The position numbers and the translations under genes were made by a program. A DNA stretch of 64,000 nucleotides from Mesocentrotus franciscanus. Lineage: Eukaryota; Echinodermata; Echinoidea; Camarodonta; Strongylocentrotidae. Position 1 is the first letter of the stretch, and each line of letters starts with the position of its first letter. The stretch spans positions 9,120,976-9,184,975 of the forward strand of contig CP137683.1 of NCBI GenBank assembly GCA_037976565.1, read 5' to 3'. The notes below the pieces were generated by a model. That model worked only from the letters and a program-made list of their open reading frames with translations. It searched no databases and had not been told where the DNA came from. Below are positions 55,891 through 64,000 of this stretch, piece by piece.

Positions 55891-58800
55891 TTTTTTAACT
55901 TGAAATATTTCCCAGTACTAGAGCTGGTTTAAAGAACACTTTATAATATACAAACGAAGTATTGTTAGTCGACGTAGAATATCAATTCAGTAATTATCAA
56001 TATTTTTGCTCAGCTGATGTCTCTTATATTTTTAAAGGATGTCCTTCTTTTCAAGCCGCGATCCATGGATCCTAGCGGCTGCTATCTCCCAGCTTTATGG
56101 ATGTCTTTTTACCCATTCACCCGGCCCAGTTTAATCCCCAGATACAAAAAGAAAGCGACAAGTATATTATGAAAAAATGTGGTTCGTTTGGTATCGTGGT
56201 CTACTAATAATTTGCCTAGGCCATTTTCATGAAATTGTGTAAACCGCGAGACATGATCGAGAATATGTTATAGATTATATAAGTAGCTTTTACATGTGAT
56301 TTGGAAAATTCTGCGTATTGAAGGTGACGAAAAATCGGCAACAAACGTGGAAAGCTTCTACATGATCAATTTATTCAACCGCAAAGAGACCGGGAGATGA
56401 TTGTCCAAGACATCGACTCTACAGATATGTTATTTATTGGTTTGCCATTGGGCAATGCTGTTATAGTGCTCATGTTTCGTCCTTTGGGAATGTCCGTTGC
56501 ATCAGAAAAACAGAAAGGTGTCAAAAGTACAGTAGCTTGTAGAAGAAAACACTCCGATATTGAAGGCTGGTCAGGGATAATACAACTTTGACAAGAATCC
56601 TCAGCACCGCAAAATTAGGACGGCAGTTGTCATGGTTTTGCATCAGTAAGCCATCCATTGTTCGTAATCTAGTTTAGGTATAAGAGGATCCATATGAAAT
56701 ATCATGATATTGAGGTTTTGATGACATATGTAGAGTAAAATTATGCCTATTGCTGTAACCAAGAGCATATGTGAATGACATTTAAAGAGACAAAAAGAAA
56801 AGTAGGTGTTCACTCCAGGGAATATATGGACGCGATTCCACAGGCTGTCTGTGTCACTGACTATCCGAATGTAACTCCACCCGGGTAGTGCAGGGCGAAA
56901 ATACAAAAAGGCTTTTTCTACGTCTTTAAAAAAAAAGGTGATAAGCACCACGTCACATATCGCCTTGTTTAAAGAAAACAAAAATATTATTACTAACATT
57001 CTCATCAATGTTTAACCTTTATCGTGACAACGCTCGTAAACATTTCCAGGAAGGTTCGAGAGGTGAAACGGATTTAATTGCTCAGTGTCCTCACACAGGT
57101 ATTACTGTACTTCAAAACCGCAATTTGAGGCCTGATTCTTATACAATCTTGTAAACATCTAAACTTTTTCTTTGTTTAAATCATATTCTTCGAATTCAAA
57201 GCCGTATTTCATTTCATTTTCCCTGCACTTGTGAATCATTGCTTAAGTAATGGGATTATTTTGTTACGATAGCATTACAGGTTTTTGGTTGCAAGCAAAA
57301 TATCACATGATAAATGCTATTTCCTCCTAGTATAAACCTAAATCTAAATAAAAGGTTAATAGGAATAGGTTTTGAAAAGGCCAAAGGATGTCCCATAATT
57401 TTACCAAGTATTATTGCATTTTATTATTATTCACATGAAATAGTGAAGATGAACTGATACCAACAAAAATGTTTTGATTGATTGAATGATTTACGCTCTT
57501 GGAGGGTTATCAGCTTCATACGGTCATCAGATAAACTGAACACGATCGCAAACTACTTTCGTAAAATCGAGCTAAGGAAATTTTACTTGCCTTGTACGTC
57601 ACCAATTTAAATGTGTGAACAATGAGTTATTACGTAATCTCAACGTGAGTTCTATGAGATTTACAATAGGGTATTTGAATTGCCCTTCAGTTGATTAATA
57701 GAAAGTAGTTGCGATCGTGTTACTGAAATGTTAGAGGTGGTCGTGAGGGACAAAACAGCTTAGACTTGCCAATGTATATTTTATAAATTCATGTAGATTG
57801 AGTCCAGCGATATAAGGTGAGATCAATTTGTGATACAATGACCACAAATCATAACCCCAAAAATCTCCGCAGTTCAGTTTTAGCCATTATGGTATATTTT
57901 TCCCCAAAAAATACTCTTCTTTAACACGCTCTACCACTTCCCATTTCAATTCGTTGATAGAAACACATTGCGTACTTCGCGAAAGAGCTGTTTTCGATTT
58001 TTCTTTTAAAAAGATGTCCCACTTTTTCCAAGGACATTTCATCGTAGGCATGAAATTGATATCTTACCCTCGTACATGTACGTGAAGCATGCTCCATCAT
58101 AAAAGTGAGAAAAATAAGATATCAAATTGAGAACAAATGAAATTGATATTAAATTAATATGAGAGCAATAAATTGTATCAAGGATGATAAATGGATTTTT
58201 TCTCCAGATCCAGAACCACGCACTTGGTTTGATATTTCGTTGCCAAGGTACAGGGAATGCGCCCAGTCTTCTAACATGATTACGATATATAGTTGTTTTT
58301 TTTTTACATCGTTTGTTGTATTGAGTTCCATTGAAATAGGTCTTGAATCAATCTTTACATGATCCTCAATATCGTTTCCCATTCCAATGAAAGTATTTTC
58401 AAATAAACGTTATGGGATAATTTACTTCTTTGTAAGCTCATATACGATTGATTTTGTTCTATAACGAGCTTAGTTTTTTCCCCTGCGGGATAAAAGTAAG
58501 TTTCCCGATACAACGGTTTTATTTTATTTTTAATATTTTGTTATCAAGGAGTAAGAAATTCTAATTCGATAAAAGTGATTCAACGGTTTGGAGAAAGATT
58601 GTGTTCCATAGTTATACTAACTCATTAATACTTGGTATATTTTGCTCAAGTCATCAATATTAACTTACAACTTTGGGGCAATCCCATAGTGTTCGTGAAG
58701 AGGAATAGGAAAAATAGACTTTTACATTAAAGATACGAATATATGGTCAAGTAATGTGAATGAATATGTGTCGATATCTTAATCCTAAACAAGGCAAATA

Positions 58801-58920
58801 AGTGTTTAAAAAATGTGTCGTTATCACATACTTCAACTACGTGAAGAGTTTTGTTTGGCAATGAAGGCATGTTCGTGTAACCAAAACTCAATAATTTTGT
58901 TTAGGATTTAACGAATAGAG
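55891..58920. other. 3' flank of Ly6 gene and gene-poor DNA
   Basis: No second gene is supported. The minus-strand 121-codon frame at 56643-57008 and the plus frame at 56397-56591 lack recognisable domains. Confidence 0.5.
57347..57352 (+). promoter_or_regulatory. First AATAAA downstream of the Ly6 stop codon
   Basis: Reading down from 54849, this is the first canonical AATAAA I find, about 2.5 kb after the stop codon. If used, the 3' UTR would include the whole tandem array. Variant signals closer to the gene cannot be excluded. Confidence 0.3.
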
Positions 58921-58924
58921 TACA

Positions 58925-59160
58925 CTAAAACCTATGTTACCAATAACCTAAATGCATGTTACCCATAGACTATGTTACGAATAACTTCTGTAACGAATAA
59001 CGAAGGTGAAATAACCTATGTAACCAATAACCTATGTTACCCATAACCTACATTACCAAAAACCTATGTTACAAATAAACCTATGTTAACAATAAACTAT
59101 GTTAACAATAACCTATGTTATCAATAACTTATGTTACCAATAACCTATGTTGCCAATAGC
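58925..59160 (+). repeat. 16-bp minisatellite (CTATGTTACCAATAAC)
   Basis: About fourteen imperfect units of CTATGTTACCAATAAC lie in tandem, with variants such as CTATGTTAACAATAA and CTACATTACCAAAAAC. The array is slightly irregular at both ends. Confidence 0.92.
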
Positions 59161-59312
59161 ATATACGTTACGAATGACAGCAATGGCAACCTACATGTAT
59201 GAACGGACGGAGATGTACGTGGCATCACGAATTTTGGCAGTTCTCCTATGTGCTGTGAGATTGTCTATTCAAATATTCTACAGCTACTTCACGACTGTTA
59301 ACTGCAGATATT

Positions 59313-59600
59313 AGTTCAAAGGCACTCATCGCATGGCGTCTTTCAAAAGTGTATGCCTGTGTCAGGAACAGAGGTGTCATTTATTTTCAGCTTTGGTCAC
59401 CCAGTTTTCCCGACATGTGCAGATAATCTTTGATTACACGGATGGAAGTCGACAAAGCTTGAGCAGAATGGAAAAATGTAGTTCCAAAGACACTCATTTT
59501 ATGACGTCTTTCAAAAGGTTATGCCTGCGTCAGGAACAAACATGTCATTTATCATCAGATTATGACCAACCACTTATACGAACGAAATATGTACAGACAT
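59313..59600 (+). repeat. Tandem duplication, 168-bp period, with conserved open frame
   Basis: AGTTCAAAGGCACTCATCGC, then ATGGCGTCTTTCAAAAG (59333), is repeated as AGTTCCAAAGACACTCATTT, then ATGACGTCTTTCAAAAG (59501). The period is a multiple of three, and a 110-codon frame runs through both units. It reads SFKSVCLCQEQRCHL in the first and SFKRLCLRQEQTCHL in the second. No signal peptide or known domain is evident. This may be repeat DNA with a chance open frame. Confidence 0.6.
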
Positions 59601-59860
59601 TCTTTCTTTACATGAAGTTTGTGCGCGGTTTTTTGATTTGTACAGACGTCTGGGACCGAATTTAACGTCCCCAACTGAAAGACGTGACTCAATTCCGAAC
59701 CAGGGTCCGATCAGAGCCACTTTGTAGGTTAAGACAGAAAGCTGACCGTACTATGGATATTACCGCGAGACCAACTCACATTACCACTTGTATACGAAAT
59801 GAACAGTTTGCAAGCTTAAGGAGAATGAAGGAATGTACATGCATTGCTTAAAAACACGAG

Positions 59861-60049
59861 ATGGATAGTTCCTCGATGCAGAACATGTACGATGTTAGAA
59901 CCCTTCGTCACGTGGTCGCGATCTCGGGCGTCATTGGCCAGTTGGTCCTACGTGAAAGTCTCACCAGCAGAGGGCGTTCCTCAGCCAAAGAAACATGTGG
60001 TTCTGGACAAAATATCTCCAACCTGGCTTCAGAGACACACCGAGAGAAG
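59861..60049 (+). CDS. Candidate first coding exon, product unknown
   Basis: An ATG-initiated open segment (MDSSSMQNMYDVRTLRH ...) of 63 codons ends exactly at a consensus donor, GAGAAG|GTAAGA, in phase 0. Its G+C (roughly half) stands out from the AT-rich flanks. It is polar and Ser/Arg-rich towards the end (SRGRSSAKETCGSGQN) with no signal peptide and no domain I recognise. A second, overlapping frame without its own ATG is also open. The rest of such a gene would lie beyond a downstream acceptor that I could not identify. Confidence 0.3.
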
Positions 60050-60063
60050 GTAAGAAAAGTTAA

Positions 60064-60819
60064 CATTCGTAGTTTTAAACTTTGAATCTCTTACTTAAAA
60101 AGAGATATATAACCAAGAACATAATTAAACGGTCTCTCAAGAAATCGACTCAAGGGCAGTTTCAATACCCTATTAAAATGTCTATAAGATTATGTAACTG
60201 CAAACGGTTACGCATATAGAAGGTGATGGGCAATGCTAATGCTAATGCTAAGTCTTTGCGATCGTATTGTTTGAAGTTAAAAAAAATCACTGTAAACATG
60301 GTTTTAAAAAATGAGTATACATCTTTTTGCTTGATTACGTCTGAAACTACCACCCCGGATAACACTTAAAGACTACCACGCCTGGACTAACATGCCTGGA
60401 CTAACACTCTTAGACTAGCTCCTTGAGACTAACACCACTCCGATACTATTGGAAACAGGCGCGTATATCACTCAATCAAAACTCTATTCTGAATCATCAG
60501 TGGCAAATACCATACCGGGTGAAGCCCGCGTATACCAGTTTGAAGCTACGAAAATCAAGAAGTCTTGCAAAAGGTCTATAACGGCGTTGCCCAAATATAT
60601 TGTACTCCCGCTCACATCAATTTGTGGATTCACCACTTAGATAGTACCAATCCGTACACCTTTTATTGGAACAACTACGAATTAGGAAAACCGGGTATTG
60701 ATATTATCATAATTAATCCTCTTCAACTCAAAATTCTTAAGCCAACTACGAATTTACAATAATTATAATAAATTAATAATCAATTAGTTCCTATTAAATC
60801 ATGGTAGCCGAATTATCAT
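60064..60819. other. Non-coding with small repeats
   Basis: GCTAAT repeats lie at about 60235-60251, and GCCTGGACTAACA repeats at about 60379-60405. No gene is supported. Confidence 0.5.
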
Positions 60820-61012
60820 CAACACTGCTCTGCCTGTGATTATTATTGCCGGTTACCCACTTACACCTGATAGAGAGTGGCACATTTTTTATCAATGTTT
60901 TGCAAAAGGACAGTTGTGTCAGGCTTGGATTTGAACCCTCAACCATTGGATTGAGGATCAAATGAATGAACCACTATACCACGAAACCTCAACCTTGCGC
61001 GGAATGGTCTGA
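60820..61012 (-). mobile_element. tRNA-derived SINE, second subfamily, copy
   Basis: CGGTTACCCACTTACACCTG, GAGAGTGGCACA, ATCAATGTTTTGCAAAAGGA and the B-box complement GGATTTGAACC (about 60928) follow the SINE order. The head region AACCACTATACCACGAAACC is the complement of the tRNA-like 5' end. It is close to the copy at 23661-23865. Confidence 0.78.
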
Positions 61013-61876
61013 GGTTGCCAATTATTGTCCTAGTTATGTCATCTCCACGATTGTAATATTATGTGAAAATCCAGGGACAATGTGGTCCTAGCATATATCG
61101 CTTATTTGTCCGGGAGTCTGCTGCAATACCTTCATATCTTCCGATGATAACATCACTAATGACAATACCTTTCTTTCACATTTCAATTGAGGTGTCGTAA
61201 TCAAGTGGCAAGACCGAAATTACGAAAGTCTTATTTGTACAAGCCCTGATATGGCTCAAATATCCTATTTTAGTTATGTATTTTTACCCCGTAACCCCAT
61301 ACTCAAAAGAGGAATAAATACCAGAAATGATGACGCAAATCATTAATATTGAATTTCACACGCGTCTGCACAGTTATCAGACGTACAGAACAGGTACTGT
61401 AGATGGTGCACATTGGGTAAAAATAACCGATGGACCAAGCTGGACCCCTGGATGCATATGGATGTTCGTTGAAACTGCCACTTCTTCAGTTCGTTGTTAT
61501 TAACACAGATGATAAGTTCACATCTACCGATGATAACTGTTTAGTGACAAATCAACTTCTTCTGTCTGGCTTATCACTTATACTGATTCTGATGTGGGTA
61601 ACCCTTCCTATGCATCAACCATGGTTACTGAACCTACATGTGATCAACGATTCATATCCTCATTATTGTGTTTACGTTTTGCCTTTGTAGTGCATGTATA
61701 CAAAATTTAAATAAACATTACGAATCTCCAAACATGGACAATACAAAAATTTATATGAATATAAATATGATTGTGCAAATCATTTCCTTTATTGTGTACT
61801 CTCACTACTAGTAACACAGAGTTAACGCCCTTCTAGCTCCAAACAGACTTATTGGTAGTACAGCTGCTGCCGCTAT
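61013..61876. other. Non-coding spacer
   Basis: No gene is supported. An 86-codon plus frame at 61430-61690 has a hydrophobic stretch (LLLSGLSLILILMWV) but no clear gene context. Confidence 0.45.
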
Positions 61877-62061
61877 TAGGGACTTTTAGATTTGCACGAC
61901 GAGAACGTAGACTGCTACGTGGACATCCTTTTAAGGCAATGTGACGTCCTTTTAAGGCACTGGCAGTGCCCGGCAGTGTGCCTTAAAAGGACGTCACATT
62001 GCCTTAAAAGGATGTCCACGTAGCAGTCCACGTTCTCGTCGTGCAAATCTAAAAGTCCCTA
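61877..62061. mobile_element. Fold-back MITE, copy 2 of TAGGGACTTTTAG family
   Basis: TAGGGACTTTTAGATTTGCA opens and TGCAAATCTAAAAGTCCCTA closes an almost perfect 185-bp palindrome. Inner blocks are ACGTGGACATCCTTTTAAGG and its complement. It is closely related to 1946-2110 but longer by about 20 bp in the arms. It abuts the ACT repeat directly. Confidence 0.92.
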
Positions 62062-62062
62062 T

Positions 62063-62105
<43 letters not shown>

Positions 62106-62316
62106 GCTACTACTACTACTACTACTACTACTACTAATACTGGTCTTGCTACTACTACTGCTGATGCTGCTCATACTCCTACTACTACTATTACTACTAC
62201 TACTACCACCACCACCACCACTACTAGTACTACTGCTACTGCTACTGCTTCTTCTTCTACTACTACTACGACGCCGACGACGACTATGGCGACGACTACT
62301 GCTACTACTACTTCTA

Positions 62317-62358
<42 letters not shown>

Positions 62359-62360
62359 TT
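62062..62360 (+). repeat. (ACT)n microsatellite with ACC/GCT variants
   Basis: About 300 bp of ACT-type trinucleotides are interrupted by ACC, GCT, TTC and ACG blocks. Long poly-leucine and poly-threonine frames here are artefacts. Confidence 0.95.
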
Positions 62361-62891
62361 TCTCCTACTTACGCTAACACCACCACCACCTCTATTACGA
62401 ATTCCACTACTTCTAATCCGATCATCGCAACCATCGCCATCATCAATATGGCTCGCGTGCTACTTTAACGACTACTTCCACCACAGATTATTCACTCAGA
62501 CTGTCTAAAGTCTAGTAGGAATTGGCGTCCTACGTAAACACAAGTGACCTTTTTGCGGTTGAAACTATCCTGCAGTCCCTTTTCATCAAATTAACCTCGC
62601 TATTATGCTTCACTTATCTGTCTTGCCCATCTTGAGGACAATTCCTACATTCTAACCCCCCCCCCCTGATTTCAGCCCTCTCTAATCTAATCTAATTGCA
62701 TATGTATGTACTGTATTGTAACAAAATTAAGGTTGTCAATATCATATCAATATGAAATATGTATGTTTGAAACCATGATAAAGAAATCAAATAATAAAAT
62801 TAACTTAATGTGAAAACAAGTGGGCTTTCGCATAAACTGAATAAAATACACTACATTATTATGACCTTAAGTCATCCGTTTATTTGTGAAC
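62361..62891. other. Non-coding spacer
   Basis: No gene is seen. A C10 run lies at about 62657-62666. Confidence 0.5.
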
Positions 62892-63101
62892 ATGGACCAT
62901 GCACACCAAGCCCAACATACAGTCGTTAAAAAACCCATCTACTTCCAAACTGCCTCCCGATTAAACATTGTTCAAAGATCTATTCCTTCGCTTGCTGGTG
63001 CTCTTAATGACCATAAAAAGAGTGTGGAAGATAAACGACGTCGCGTTAAAGCAGATGAAGGTAGCATCTCCCATTATTTCGGCCATCCATCCCTCTTAGC
63101 T
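62892..63101 (+). CDS. Candidate coding exon, product unknown
   Basis: An ATG-started open segment of 70 codons (MDHAHQAQHTVVKKPIYF ... HPSLLA) ends in phase 0 at a good donor, TTAGCT|GTAAGA. The frame stops two codons past the donor if unspliced. The sequence is basic and non-repetitive (KKSVEDKRRRVKADEGS). There is no signal peptide or known domain. It could be the first coding exon of a gene extending to the right, or chance. Confidence 0.25.
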
Positions 63102-63718
63102 GTAAGATAAACAACAAGGCCAGGCCCCATCATTCTTCTTCCATCGCCGATGGCAAACCAACAATTCGGCCGTCTTAGCCCGCACCCAAGTGCACTTTAA
63201 TGGATCACACTACTCATCCGGCACGATACGAAGATAATTATCACGATGTAGCAGACGTGCAGCTTGGATAGGAAATGAATTGGAATTCAATAGGTGCATG
63301 GCTTTGCACGAAAAACTGCATGGCCTATTTTCATGTCACCTCGGAAAGTGTGTCTGAATTGTTTTAGCTCTGCAGGCAAACGGAAAGGCAGACGCCACGT
63401 ATAAAAAAACAAGTCAGAACCAAAAGTACTCAAATGAGCTATTCTATACTGTTAACACAAATTAACATGAATGCTATTGAAGGTATTAGGCTTATTTATG
63501 TGAAATATCAAGATTTTTTTTTTCAGCGTCTATATTCAAAACTTAATTTTATCTTACAATATCTACCTAAACACCTAATAGCTGTAGGGAATCGGATGGG
63601 GTGCGCGAGGCTGAACATGCGGGTGTGAGTGTGCTTGTGTGGCCCTGTGTGGGGGATTTCTCCTCTTTTTTGCAAATGCTTAAATGCGGTTGTGTTTTAG
63701 TATTCGCCTACCCTTTCA
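63102..63718. other. Non-coding spacer
   Basis: No gene is seen. The sequence is moderately complex at 63110-63400 and AT-rich after that. Confidence 0.5.
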
Positions 63719-63888
63719 CCCGAATTCATAAAGGAGGTTTGTCGACAAACCTAGGTTTATGTGCGTCATATGACGTGTTTCGGTGCGTTTCAGACCAAGG
63801 TCTGAATCTTGGTCTGAAACGCATCGAAACGCGTCATATGGCGCACATAAACCTAGTTTTGTCGACAAACCTCCTTTGTAAATTCGGG
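63719..63888. mobile_element. Fold-back element (170 bp)
   Basis: CCCGAATTCATAAAGGAGGT with TTGTCGACAAACCTA on the left pairs with TAGTTTTGTCGACAAACC and TCCTTTGTAAATTCGGG on the right. The inner arms GCGTCATATGACG, TTTCGGTGCGTTTCAGACCA and their complements pair down to a central GTCTGAATC. It is a nearly complete hairpin with few mismatches and no coding capacity. The same protein-like text appears on both strands (GGLSTNLGLCA) only because of the palindrome. Confidence 0.9.
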
Positions 63889-64000
63889 CCTTTGTGTTTA
63901 TTTGAGGTTGACCATGTTGGTCGAGTGTAATCGAATTAACTGAATTATACTTTTCCAACGGGTTGCATGTTGGAGAATAAGGGAAGCCTCAGCTATGTTG

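Noticed and set aside
58925..59160. CRISPR-like regular repeats
   Set aside because: The units are contiguous 16-bp minisatellite repeats with no unique spacers, in a eukaryotic context.
62146..62508. Poly-leucine frame of 120 codons
   Set aside because: It is an ACT/CTA trinucleotide repeat read in one frame. Another frame gives poly-threonine.
63601..63958. Similar protein text on both strands (GGLSTNLGLCA / GGLSTKLGLCA)
   Set aside because: It is caused by a near-perfect DNA palindrome at 63719-63888 and is not a pair of related genes.
1..64000. LTR retrotransposons, reverse transcriptase or transposase genes
   Set aside because: I looked for long terminal repeats, YxDD-type and DDE-type contexts and long uninterrupted frames and found none. 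All mobile elements seen are non-autonomous.

Overview
This is a stretch of animal nuclear genome, most likely from a marine invertebrate deuterostome. A sea urchin or other echinoderm is my best guess. The evidence is a low G+C background, abundant CT/GA, CA/GT and ATT/ACT simple repeats, tRNA-derived SINE copies, many short inverted-repeat transposons, spliced coding exons, and no bacterial-style operons or tightly packed open frames. The species call is an inference from texture.

Only one gene can be supported with confidence. It lies on the + strand at about 51.4-54.8 kb and encodes a Ly6/uPAR (three-finger) domain protein. Two exons are visible (51416-51771 and 54615-54848). They join in phase 0 across a 2.8 kb intron and rebuild a cysteine-rich domain ending in the CCxxDxCN signature, followed by a hydrophobic GPI-type tail. 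The exon carrying the signal peptide is not recognised. The intron holds two MITEs. The sequence downstream of the stop is a degenerate tandem array of about 200-bp units that may form part of the 3' UTR. Weaker exon-like candidates lie at 9754-9898 (minus strand, with a broken duplicate at 9421-9546), 59861-60049 and 62892-63101.

The rest of the window is intergenic or intronic DNA dominated by non-autonomous transposons and repeats. From left to right: a dense cluster of fold-back elements and a SINE (1.9-3.8 kb); a TTAA-flanked MITE (4.2-4.7 kb); a 175-bp tandem array (5.0-5.6 kb); a CT/CA minisatellite (12.5-13.3 kb); purine tracts (14.1-14.5 and 17.5-17.8 kb); a tandem array with about 520-bp units (19.6-21.3 kb); a 223-bp array (22.7-23.3 kb); two near-identical MITEs (26.3 and 29.2 kb); an 870-bp terminal-inverted-repeat element (27.1-27.95 kb); another tandem array (35.0-35.9 kb); further MITEs at 36.8, 41.0, 46.1, 49.7 and 52.2 kb; a 16-bp minisatellite (58.9-59.2 kb); and a fold-back element joined to an ACT microsatellite (61.9-62.3 kb).

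The most coherent non-genic signal is that four unrelated-looking MITE families, nine full copies in all, have TTAA at both ends. This suggests they were mobilised by TTAA-targeting transposases of the piggyBac or Kolobok type, none of which is encoded here. I saw no rRNA gene, functional tRNA gene, CRISPR array, LTR retrotransposon, reverse transcriptase or recognisable multi-gene system.
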